Assembly: GCF_000429025.1 (NCBI RefSeq)
Contig: NZ_KE386840.1
Coordinates: 28,293-61,936 of the forward strand
Origin: Actinospineispora spinosispora DSM 44797
Lineage (GTDB): Bacteria > Actinomycetota > Actinomycetes > Mycobacteriales > Pseudonocardiaceae
Reading direction: 5' to 3'
DNA length: 33,644 nucleotides
Position 1 is the first letter of the stretch, and every line of letters starts with the position of its first letter. The notes below the pieces were generated by a model. That model worked only from the letters and a program-made list of their open reading frames with translations. It made no database searches and had not been told where the DNA came from. Below are positions 23,719-30,561 of this stretch, one piece after another. A program made the position numbers and the translations under genes.

Positions 23719-23857
23719 CCTGTTCCGCGCGACCTTATCTGTGACCACCCCGGCTCGCGCGAGCGCTCGCTGGGGTACTCCTCGCCCATCTGGGCACTTC
23801 GCGATGCCGCGGGTGGCATTTGTCGTGCGAGCTGCCCTCGGAGATGCGCGGTGCGGG
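23719..23857. other. 139-bp convergent gap with small GC-rich palindromes
   Basis: Between the matB-like stop and the PIN gene stop there are CTCGCGCGAG and GCCCA-TC-TGGGC, but no long stem as at other convergent ends. It may be a degenerate terminator region. No gene is seen. Confidence 0.3.
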
Positions 23858-24262
23858 TCAGTCGTTCGCGGTGAGGACGGAGATCGGGGGTACCGGCACG
23901 ATGCCTTCGGCTTTTGCTGCCATCGCGGCGTCGACCGTCACGAGCCCGTCTGCCTGGAGCCGCGCGACCGCGATGTACTCCGCGTCGTAGGTGCTCTTCC
24001 AACCGTGCTCGCGGGCGATCTGCCAGGCGGTGCGGCGCGAGACCCGGTCGTTGAGCAGGCGCATCTTGAGTTCCGTGATGCGCTCGTGCCGTTGCAGCGC
24101 TTCCCGCTCGGTGAGTTCGCCTCGGTCAACGGTCTCCAGTAACAGGCACAGCGCGTGGGAACGGATGAGGGCCGGTGCGACGAGCTGGTGTGCGGGGCTG
24201 ACGGTCACCTCGTCCGCGACGATGCGCAGGAGAGTGGGCGCGTCGATCACGTAGCGGGTCAT
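23858..24262 (-). CDS. PIN-domain protein, VapC-like, without visible antitoxin
   Basis: The 134-residue protein shows the spaced acidic residues of a PIN ribonuclease: Asp7 in YVIDAPTLLRIV, Glu43 in LLLETVDRG, Asp93 in TYDAEYIAVA and Asp111 in VTVDAAMAAKAEG. VapC toxins of this size cleave tRNA or other RNA with Mg2+ and are normally preceded by a small antitoxin gene overlapping their start. Here the upstream 84 bp hold no antitoxin. TAGGGT lies 6 nt before the ATG, suggesting its own leaderless promoter. It may be an orphan toxin-like protein or one paired at a distance. The helix-rich centre (RHERITELKMRLLNDRVSRRTAW) is typical of actinobacterial VapC relatives. Confidence 0.75.
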   Translation of the reverse strand: MTRYVIDAPTLLRIVADEVTVSPAHQLVAPALIRSHALCLLLETVDRGELTEREALQRHERITELKMRLLNDRVSRRTAWQIAREHGWKSTYDAEYIAVARLQADGLVTVDAAMAAKAEGIVPVPPISVLTAND

Positions 24263-24268
24263 GGCCGA

Positions 24269-24274
24269 ACCCTA
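24269..24274 (-). promoter_or_regulatory. Candidate -10 element for the PIN gene
   Basis: TAGGGT on the minus strand ends exactly 6 nt before the ATG at 24262. The same hexamer and distance occur at the MatB-like gene. Confidence 0.4.
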
Positions 24275-24328
24275 GGGCCCGGTCCGGGTTGTGGTCGCCT
24301 CCAAGGCATCTCGGCTTCGCCGTCGACT

Positions 24329-24392
24329 CGTGAGTGGCAAGGGCGCCTACGCCTTCGGCGCCGCTGCGCGGTAGACACCCTTGCCACTCACG
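24329..24392 (-). repeat. Three-way-junction repeat, copy B (CGTGAGTG family)
   Basis: Read on the minus strand, P1 is 21 bp (24372-24392 with 24329-24349), with 19 Watson-Crick and two G.U pairs. P2 is CCGC-GCA-GCGG (24361-24371) and P3 is CGCC-GAA-GGCG (24350-24360). Nothing is unpaired at the junction. It equals copies A and C with P4 removed. P2 has changed on both strands relative to A and C (CCGC/GCGG instead of CCCC/GGGG). It overlaps the 3' end of the TetR gene and encodes that protein's last residues and stop. Confidence 0.88.
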
Positions 24393-25018
24393 AGCAGGGG
24401 GAGCAGGTAGCGCTCGGCGAAGTCTCTGACGTTCTGTTCCGACGTCATCGGGATGCAGCTGGTCGGGCTCGTCAGGAACGAGGCCGCTATCCGGGTCATC
24501 AGTTCGGCTATCGGGTCCACGTCGGCCTCGACCAGCTCGCCGGCGTCGCGGGCCCGGCGCAGGTGGATCGACAGGAACGTGCGCACCACCGCCGTCGGGA
24601 TCTCGGCGCGGACGGTCATGAACGGCAGGATGACCTGCGGCTCCATGCGCAACAGGTTGCCGATCAGCGGGTTTTCGCGGGTGAAGCGAAGCGCGAACAC
24701 GAAACCTTCGACGATGCGCTGCTCGATGTGGACGATCCCGGCGACCGCGGACTCCAGACCGTCCAGGCAGCGGCGGCATTCGCGTAGCAGGACGGCCTCG
24801 ATCAGCGAGTTCTTGTTGTCGAACCTGCGATAGACGGTGATCCGGGACAGCCCGGCACGACGGGCGACGTCCTCCATCGTCGAGCGGGTCAGCCCGGTCT
24901 CGCAGAACTGCTCCAGCGCACCGTCGAGCACCCGCTCGGCGATCGGGTCGACCGAGGGCTCGGTCGTCATCGCGATCGCGAACAGCTCCGCGTCGAGGAG
25001 CGGCGCTTCCGTGGGCAC
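24347..25018 (-). CDS. TetR-family regulator next to a DUF2236 gene
   Basis: The 223-residue protein has a TetR HTH region, LDGALEQFCETGLTRSTMEDVARRAGLSRITVYRRFDNKNSLIEAVL (residues 31-77). The rest is an alpha-helical effector domain. The GTG at 25018 has TAGTAT exactly 6 nt upstream, favouring a leaderless start there; an ATG at 24970 (MTTEPSV) is the alternative. It is divergent from the DUF2236 oxygenase gene, with an operator-like dyad between, and so probably represses that gene. Its last 15 residues (VSGKGVYRAAAPKA and neighbours) and TAG stop are encoded by structured repeat B, an unusual C-terminus that suggests insertion of the repeat into the end of the gene. Confidence 0.85.
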   Translation of the reverse strand: MPTEAPLLDAELFAIAMTTEPSVDPIAERVLDGALEQFCETGLTRSTMEDVARRAGLSRITVYRRFDNKNSLIEAVLLRECRRCLDGLESAVAGIVHIEQRIVEGFVFALRFTRENPLIGNLLRMEPQVILPFMTVRAEIPTAVVRTFLSIHLRRARDAGELVEADVDPIAELMTRIAASFLTSPTSCIPMTSEQNVRDFAERYLLPLLVSGKGVYRAAAPKA

Positions 25019-25024
25019 GCGGTC

Positions 25025-25030
25025 ATACTA
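25025..25030 (-). promoter_or_regulatory. Candidate -10 element for the TetR gene
   Basis: TAGTAT on the minus strand ends 6 nt before the GTG start at 25018. Confidence 0.4.
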
Positions 25031-25065
25031 CGGAAACTGAACTGAGGACGGGGGTATGCAGATAC

Positions 25066-25096
25066 GGAGATACAGATCTAGCATCTATGTATCTCC
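25066..25096. promoter_or_regulatory. Operator-like dyad between TetR and DUF2236 genes
   Basis: GGAGATACA (25066-25074) and TGTATCTCC (25088-25096) are exact complements separated by 13 bp. An extra direct copy of AGATAC precedes the left arm. The dyad sits upstream of the DUF2236 ribosome site and 48 bp from the TetR start, so the TetR protein could block both promoters. Confidence 0.6.
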
Positions 25097-25110
25097 TAGG
25101 GAGGGCGGCA

Positions 25111-25968
25111 ATGATGGCGCGTGACTATGGACTGTTCGGACCCGACTCAGTGACCTGGCGGGTCCACACCGACCCGACGATGGTGCTGGCGGGCTTCCTG
25201 GCGCTGGAGATCCAGGCATTGCATCCGCCCTCGATGTGGGGCACCCAGCAGAACTCCCGGCTCTTCGACCGGGACCAGGCGTTCGCCCGATTGATGCGCA
25301 CCGGCGACTTCGTGTCGATCCGGACGTTCGGTTCGACCGACGAGGTGGAGAAGGTCGGGCGTCGGGTGCGCAAGCTGCACGCGCGGTTGCGCGGCACCAA
25401 CCCGGAGACCGGCGAGGTGTTCCGGGTCGACGAGCCGGAGAACCTGCTGTGGGTGCACTGCGGGGAGATCGCCGCCTACCTGCGGGTCGCGCGGCTCGCC
25501 GGCATCCTGACCGCCGACGAGGCCGACACCTACGTCGACGAGCAGCGCAGGGCAGCCACGGTCGTCGGGCTCGAGCCGGGTGACGTGCCCGGCTCGGCGG
25601 CCGAGCTGGACGCCTACTTCCAGGACATGCGGCCGAAGCTGCGGCTCACCGATGCCGCCCGGGACGCGATGCGCAGCTGGGCGGTCGTCCCCGTCCCCTG
25701 GCACCAAGCCACGCTGCGAGTGGTGTTCCCGACGGTCGCGGCGCTGGGGTTCGTGCTGATGCCGGGCTGGGCCCGCGCGATGTACGGCCTGCCGGCCTGG
25801 GAGGGGCCGATGCTGGACGGCCCCGCCTCGGCGGCACTGCGCGCGGTCCGTCCGGCCATGCGGGCCACCCCGGACCTGTGGAACATCACTCCGATCCAAC
25901 GCGGCTACGCCCGCCACGCCCTGGCCCTGATGCGTTCGGGCCGAGCCCCGCTGGCGATGGCCGCATAG
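25111..25968 (+). CDS. DUF2236 / MpaB-type oxygenase family protein
   Basis: From the ATG at 25111, preceded by GGGAGGG (25099-25105), the protein has 285 residues. It shows the family's opening YGLFGPDSVTWRVHTDPTMVLAGFLALEIQALHP, the RTFGSTDEVEKVGRRVRKLHARLRG block and the LLWVHCGEIAAYL segment with the conserved histidine. DUF2236 includes the fungal oxygenase MpaB and the rubber oxygenase Lcp, haem-binding enzymes acting on isoprenoid chains, although most bacterial members are uncharacterised. An upstream in-frame ATG at 25087 lies inside the operator and is less likely. The divergent TetR gene is probably its repressor. It converges on the sodium symporter gene. Confidence 0.85.
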   Translation: MMARDYGLFGPDSVTWRVHTDPTMVLAGFLALEIQALHPPSMWGTQQNSRLFDRDQAFARLMRTGDFVSIRTFGSTDEVEKVGRRVRKLHARLRGTNPETGEVFRVDEPENLLWVHCGEIAAYLRVARLAGILTADEADTYVDEQRRAATVVGLEPGDVPGSAAELDAYFQDMRPKLRLTDAARDAMRSWAVVPVPWHQATLRVVFPTVAALGFVLMPGWARAMYGLPAWEGPMLDGPASAALRAVRPAMRATPDLWNITPIQRGYARHALALMRSGRAPLAMAA

Positions 25969-25970
25969 AT

Positions 25971-26054
25971 GTGCACCACTTCGCAGAGTCTCGTGTCGCG
26001 TCGCAGACGTTGCAGCGTTTGCGAGGCGACGTGAAGGTCTGCGAGGTCGTCCCA
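25971..26054. repeat. Degenerate long palindrome between convergent genes
   Basis: About 37 bp on each side of a short loop near 26010-26015 can pair with roughly eight mismatches and one offset. The best blocks are TCGCAGA with TCTGCGA and TGTCGC with GCGACG. It starts 3 bp after the DUF2236 stop and ends 50 bp before the symporter stop. It is probably a decayed terminator of the same general kind as the perfect palindromes elsewhere here. Confidence 0.5.
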
Positions 26055-26103
26055 CAGGCCTTCGGGCGCAGCCTGCGTGCGGCGAACGTTCGTGGTCAAC
26101 GCA

Positions 26104-27564
26104 CTAGCGGGTGGCGGACGCGCGTTCGGGGAGGGCCAGGAGGTCGGAGGGAGTGTCCGCCGGGCGCAGGCGGGTGACGATCGCGGCGGTCAGCAGGTTC
26201 GCGGCGAGCGCGACCAGGCCGGCGTTGATGCCGTACAGCGGGTCCAGGCCGCTGAACACCAGGACCACGTCGACGACCACGCCCACCGCGAGCCCGCTCA
26301 ACCCCGCGGCCAAGGAGAGCCGCTTCCACAGCAACGACAGCAGCGCCATCGGCAGCAGCTGCGCGATGCCTTCGTAGGACAGCACGGACAGCCGGACCAG
26401 GACGTTCGGGAACAGGTAGGTCATCGCCAGCGCGATCGCACCGGCCAGCAGGGTGACCAGCTGGGCGTACCGGCGCTGTTCGGTGCTGCTGCGGCCGCGC
26501 AGGATCGAGCGGGTCCACATCGTGCCGATGACCAGCATGAACACCGCCATCGGCACGACCGACGACAACGCGGCCGCCGCGCCGACCACCCCGAGCAGCC
26601 ACGGCGGAAGGGTGTCTGTGATGAGCGTGAACAGGGCGAGGTTGGAGTCCTTCAACCCCGGCACCACGAGCAGCGCGGCGAAGCCGAGCAGCACCGGGAT
26701 GAACAGCAGGAGCTGGTAGAACGGCAGGTACATCGCGTTCCCGCGCAGCACCTGCGGTGACTTCGCGCCGAGGAAACCCGCGACGGTCGTCGGGAAGATC
26801 GAGTAGACGACGGCGTTGAGCGCGGCGGTCGAGATGAACCAGCCGATGCCGTACTGCACGGACTTCGGGCCGGGCAGGGTCAGCCACTCCGCGTGCCGGG
26901 CGGTCATCTGGTCCAGCAGCTCGCCGTAGCCGCCGAAGTAGTGCAGCGGGACCCAGACGAACACGATCAGCAGCGTCACCACGACGAGCGCGTCCTTCAG
27001 CGCGGACACCCATGCGCTGCCTCGCAGGCCGCTGACCAAGATGAACGCTTCGGACACGACGAACGAGATCAGATAGGCGACGCCGAGGGAGATCGTGCCG
27101 TAGCTGATCGTGGCGAGCACCGCGCCCATGCCGGTGATCTGCAGCTGGATGTAGGGGAGGATGAAGATCGTCGCCAGTACCGCGACCAGCCCACCGGCGA
27201 AGGGCGAACCGAAACGGTGGGCGACCAGGTCGGAGATCGAGTGCAGGCCGTGCCGGTGCGCGTACCCCCAGAGCAACGGTCCGGTCACGTAGGTGACCGC
27301 CATGCCGATCGACAGGTACGCGGGCAGGTACAACCCGGAGACGCCGTGCGTGTAGGACCAGCCGGCCGCGCCGAGATAGCTGAAGCTCGTATAGGTCTCG
27401 CCCGCCATCAGGACCCAGGTCAGCACCAGGCCCATGCTTCGCCCGCCGACCGACCATTCCTCCAGGCTGCGGGTCCGTTTGCGCACCGAGAGAACGCCGA
27501 GCACGACCGACCCGACCAGCGCGACTCCGACGATTCCGACCGAGACCAGCGCGGCGCCGCTCAC
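26104..27564 (-). CDS. Sodium:solute symporter (SSS) family permease
   Basis: From a GTG at 27564 the protein has 486 residues and about 13 hydrophobic helices, the usual SSS architecture. Family features include the early GGRSMGLVLTWVLMAGETYTSFSYLGAAGWSY, where helix 1-2 residues form the sodium site, and AAALSSVVPMAVFMLVIGTMWTRSIL in helix 8-9. The closest remembered types are monocarboxylate/metabolite permeases such as MctP and YhjB. Its GTG overlaps the TGA of the DUF3311 gene (GTGA), so the two are translated together. As the last gene of the amidase operon it may import the amide or the acid. The substrate is not deducible. Confidence 0.85.
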   Translation of the reverse strand: MSGAALVSVGIVGVALVGSVVLGVLSVRKRTRSLEEWSVGGRSMGLVLTWVLMAGETYTSFSYLGAAGWSYTHGVSGLYLPAYLSIGMAVTYVTGPLLWGYAHRHGLHSISDLVAHRFGSPFAGGLVAVLATIFILPYIQLQITGMGAVLATISYGTISLGVAYLISFVVSEAFILVSGLRGSAWVSALKDALVVVTLLIVFVWVPLHYFGGYGELLDQMTARHAEWLTLPGPKSVQYGIGWFISTAALNAVVYSIFPTTVAGFLGAKSPQVLRGNAMYLPFYQLLLFIPVLLGFAALLVVPGLKDSNLALFTLITDTLPPWLLGVVGAAAALSSVVPMAVFMLVIGTMWTRSILRGRSSTEQRRYAQLVTLLAGAIALAMTYLFPNVLVRLSVLSYEGIAQLLPMALLSLLWKRLSLAAGLSGLAVGVVVDVVLVFSGLDPLYGINAGLVALAANLLTAAIVTRLRPADTPSDLLALPERASATR

Positions 27565-27791
27565 CGGTCGTCCCCGGACCGGCCGGCGCGGAACACCGGG
27601 TCGCCCTTGGCCGCCGCGATGATGCACAGCGGCGACAGCAGGGTCGCCAGGATCATCCACCACATGAACAGCGACAACCCGAACACGACCGGCTCGACAC
27701 GGTTCACCAGCGGTACGGCGACCAGGAAGAGCACGACGGGGCCGAGTAGCCAGAACAGTGAGCGTCGGCCGGCAAACAGCTCGCGAAGCAC
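27561..27791 (-). CDS. DUF3311 small membrane protein
   Basis: A 76-residue protein starting at GTG 27791 with GGGAGG 7 nt upstream. It has two hydrophobic helices (LFWLLGPVVLFLVAVPLV and VFGLSLFMWWMILATLLSPLCIIAAA) and a charged tail, KGDPVFRAGRSGDDR. DUF3311 genes commonly precede SSS permeases, as in Bacillus yhjC-yhjB, and the product is thought to be a partner subunit. The 4-bp overlap with the permease gene supports this. The frame is open far upstream through the amidase gene, so short-gene callers may give a wrong start. Confidence 0.8.
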   Translation of the reverse strand: MLRELFAGRRSLFWLLGPVVLFLVAVPLVNRVEPVVFGLSLFMWWMILATLLSPLCIIAAAKGDPVFRAGRSGDDR

Positions 27792-27829
27792 GCCGCGACC
27801 TCCCAGGATCCTATATGAGTGTAAGGAAC

Positions 27830-29227
27830 CTAGCGTACTGGCCAGGCCGGAGGCGAGGGTCGAAGTCGTTCGTACTCGGCGGCCACCGCGAGCACCCCGA
27901 TGTCGTCGAAGCGCTGGCCGACGATCTGCAGCCCGATCGGCAGGCCCTCCGAGGTGCTGCCACAGCGCACCGCGATCGCCGGCTGGCCGGACATGTTGAA
28001 CGGCACGGTGAACCCGACGTGCTCGAACGGCCGCTCCGGGTCGTTGCGCGGCGAGGCGAGCTCGGCGCCGAAGGTGGAGACCGGCGCGACCGGGGAGAGC
28101 AGGAAGTCGAAAGGGGCCAGGTGCGTGACGGCGGCTTTCGCCATCGCGTCCATCTGGCTGTAGCCGTCGAACACCTCCGCGCCGGAGAGGCCTTCGCCGC
28201 CGGCGGCCCACTGCGCGATGTACGGCAGCATCCTGGCGCGCCGCTCGGGCGGCAGTGCGTTGATCTCCAGCCAGAACCGGGTCCGCCAGAACTTGTCCAG
28301 CCCGTCCAACATGTGATCGGTGAGCATCGGCCCGACGGTCTCCACGTGGGCTCCGGCGGCTTCGACGCTGCGCGCGGCGGCGTTCACCGCGTCCAGGATC
28401 TCCTGCTCCACCGGCAGCCCGATGCCCACGTCGAGCATCAGGCCGACCCGCAACCCGGTGAGGTCGCGTCGAAGGTTCGACCAGTCGAGCCGTGCTTCCG
28501 GAAGGCTGAGGTGGTCCCGAGGGTGCGGCCCGGCCAGCACCGAGGTGAACAGCGCGGCGTCGGCGACCGTGCGGGTCAGCGGCCCGAGCGTCCGGCCCGG
28601 ATAGGGCGGATCGACCGGGATCCGGCCGAAGCTGGGTTTGAAACCGGCGACCCCGCACCAGTTGGCCGGCAGCCGGATCGAGCCGCCGATGTCGGTCCCC
28701 AGGTGCAGCGGCCCGTAGCCGGCGGCCGACGCGGCGCCCGCGCCGGAGCTGGAGCCCCCCGGGTTGCGGGTCTCGTTCCACGGGTTGCGGGTGATTCCGC
28801 GCAGGCTGGACAGGCCGGAGGAGAGCATGCCGTAGTCGGGCATCGTCGTGGTGCCGACGAGGACCGCGCCGGAGGCGAACAATCGAGCCGCAGCGGGTGC
28901 GTCCGCCGCGGCGGGGACCGGCTCGATCGCGGCCGTGCCCAGCGGGACCGGGTTGCCCTCGGTGGCGATGTTCTCCTTCAGCGTCGCCGGCACACCGTCG
29001 ATGTCGCTGAGCGGCTCACCTCGGCGCCACCGCTCCTCGGCCGCTTTCGCCGCCTGCCGCGCCGCGTCGGGACGGTGCGCACACAGCGCGTTGAGAGTGG
29101 GTTCCCATGCGGCGATCCGGGTCAGTACCGCCTCGGTCACCTCGACCGGCGAGAGCTCACCGGAGCGGTACGCGGACGTGAGGCGAGTCGCGGGAAGGTC
29201 CGCGAGATCCAGGTCGGCCAGGGTCAC
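27830..29227 (-). CDS. Amidase (amidase signature family)
   Basis: The 465-residue protein begins at GTG 29227, preceded by AAGGA and located 2 bp after the upstream stop. The Ser-Ser-Lys triad is complete: Lys84 in TLKENI, cis-Ser159 in NPGGSSSG and the nucleophile Ser183 in GTDIGGSIRLPA, with the usual 24-residue spacing between the serines. Such enzymes hydrolyse amides to acid and ammonia (GatA, AtzF and 6-aminohexanoate hydrolase relatives). No gatB or gatC is present, so a catabolic role is likely. Neighbours are a flavin reductase fusion and a symporter, pointing to uptake and breakdown of an amide-bearing compound. Confidence 0.88.
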   Translation of the reverse strand: MTLADLDLADLPATRLTSAYRSGELSPVEVTEAVLTRIAAWEPTLNALCAHRPDAARQAAKAAEERWRRGEPLSDIDGVPATLKENIATEGNPVPLGTAAIEPVPAAADAPAAARLFASGAVLVGTTTMPDYGMLSSGLSSLRGITRNPWNETRNPGGSSSGAGAASAAGYGPLHLGTDIGGSIRLPANWCGVAGFKPSFGRIPVDPPYPGRTLGPLTRTVADAALFTSVLAGPHPRDHLSLPEARLDWSNLRRDLTGLRVGLMLDVGIGLPVEQEILDAVNAAARSVEAAGAHVETVGPMLTDHMLDGLDKFWRTRFWLEINALPPERRARMLPYIAQWAAGGEGLSGAEVFDGYSQMDAMAKAAVTHLAPFDFLLSPVAPVSTFGAELASPRNDPERPFEHVGFTVPFNMSGQPAIAVRCGSTSEGLPIGLQIVGQRFDDIGVLAVAAEYERLRPSPPAWPVR

Positions 29228-29229
29228 TC

Positions 29230-30438
29230 TCAGTCCTTTCGTTGTCCACCCAATGCATCCGTGACCGCGTCGGCGGCGCGGCGCAGCACCTCCAGATAAC
29301 GGTGCACGTCCGCGCCCGTGCTCGGCCTCGGCAGACCCCACAGTGTGAGGATCAGCGCCACCGTCCCGTCCGGGTTGAAGGCGGGCGCGCTGACCAGGCG
29401 AATGTCGTACCGACCCTCGGGATCGAGGTCGTCCGGGGGGTCGAACCGGCCGGCGAGCTCACTCGCCAACCGCTGCACCTGGCTCCTGCTCTCCCGATCG
29501 CCCTCCGAGTAGCGGTCGAGCGCCTGCTCCAGCTCGCCGTGCAGCTCATGGCCGAGGCTCAGCGACCAGCCCCGCTCCCGGACCCGTCCCAGCAGCGCTG
29601 CGTAGTCGGATCGTTCCCGATCGGTCAGCGCACGGCCCGAGCGAGCCAGCCACGCGTCCACGGAGGGCTCGTCGGCCCAGGCGAGGAACGGCGACCCGAT
29701 CGGCGGCACGAACGGCATCCGCTGCCCGACCCTGGTGAACTCGGCGCCACCGGACGGTGACCCGGCGCTGGCCAGCACGACGAGCTGGTCGTCGACCGGC
29801 GCGATCACCAGGCATTCGGTCTTCAGGTCGGTCGCGACGCGTTCCATCTCCGGCCGGGAGAGGTCGGCGAGACGCAGGTGGCCGATGAAGTCGGCCTCCG
29901 GCATCGCGACCAGCGACGACGGGGAGAAGCGGCCGTAGCCACCCTGGAAGAACACCAGCGGGAGGCGTTCGGCGGCGGCGTTCAGCTCGCGGACCCGGCC
30001 GAGCACGATGTAGTGGTCGCCCGCGTCCTGGATCGACTCGAAGTCGCAGTCGATCCACGCCGCGACGCCGTCGAGCCGGGGCGCGCCGGACGCCGCTGCT
30101 TGCCAGGAGACGCCGGCGAACTTGTCGCCGCCCCTGGTGGCGAACGCGCGGCACACGGACTCCTGGTCTGCGGCGAGCACGTTCACACAGAAGCTCCGCG
30201 CGGTGCGGATCTTCGGGAAGCTCGTGGACGACCGGTCGGGCAGGAACGCGACCAGCGGAGGGTCCAGCGACACCGAGGTGAACGATCCGACCGCCATGCC
30301 GGCGGGCTGGCCGTCCTCGCCGATCGCGGTGATCACCGTGACGCCCGTCGGATAGCTGCCCAGCACCTCGCGGAACCGCCGCCCGTCGATCGCGCTGTCG
30401 CTCGTAGCCGTGTTGCTCCCAGACGAGCCCGAGACCAT
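29230..30438 (-). CDS. Flavin reductase fused to an IclR-like effector domain
   Basis: From ATG 30438 (GGAGG 4 nt upstream) the protein has 402 residues. Residues 20-180 are an FMN-binding flavin reductase domain: RFREVLGSYPTGVTVITA, GMAVGSFTSVSLDPPLVAFLP and FQGGYGRFSP. These NAD(P)H:flavin reductases feed FADH2 or FMNH2 to two-component monooxygenases. Residues 190-395 resemble the ligand-binding domain of IclR regulators: a predicted alpha-beta run with RVGQRMPFVPPIGSPFLAWADEPSVDAWL, without the DNA-binding HTH. The second domain may sense the substrate and tune reductase activity. No monooxygenase component is directly next to it, so the partner may be encoded elsewhere. It is translationally close to the amidase. 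Confidence 0.75.
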   Translation of the reverse strand: MVSGSSGSNTATSDSAIDGRRFREVLGSYPTGVTVITAIGEDGQPAGMAVGSFTSVSLDPPLVAFLPDRSSTSFPKIRTARSFCVNVLAADQESVCRAFATRGGDKFAGVSWQAAASGAPRLDGVAAWIDCDFESIQDAGDHYIVLGRVRELNAAAERLPLVFFQGGYGRFSPSSLVAMPEADFIGHLRLADLSRPEMERVATDLKTECLVIAPVDDQLVVLASAGSPSGGAEFTRVGQRMPFVPPIGSPFLAWADEPSVDAWLARSGRALTDRERSDYAALLGRVRERGWSLSLGHELHGELEQALDRYSEGDRESRSQVQRLASELAGRFDPPDDLDPEGRYDIRLVSAPAFNPDGTVALILTLWGLPRPSTGADVHRYLEVLRRAADAVTDALGGQRKD

Positions 30439-30518
30439 CCTGCCTCCAGTCCGTTCGACGGCCATCGCTGTCCAGCATGGACCACGAAAGCCGAATGCAC
30501 CCGCCGAACGGATCTCCG

Positions 30519-30558
30519 GTGAGTGGTCAGCGCCGCCTGAGCGGCGCTGACCACTCAC
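30519..30558. terminator. Simple hairpin of the CGTGAGTG family after the acyl-CoA dehydrogenase gene (copy E)
   Basis: A perfect 18-bp stem with the 4-base loop CTGA. The arm is GTGAGTGGTCAGCGCCGC. It begins 3 bp beyond the stop of the minus-strand acyl-CoA dehydrogenase gene and lies upstream of the flavin reductase gene. It probably ends the dehydrogenase transcript, making the reductase-amidase-symporter group a separate unit. Confidence 0.8.
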
Positions 30559-30561
30559 AAC

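Noticed and set aside
27561..28781. A 406-codon frame overlapping the amidase gene and ending as DUF3311
   Set aside because: Only the last 76 codons are protein-like, and a GGGAGG-GTG start at 27791 defines the real small gene.
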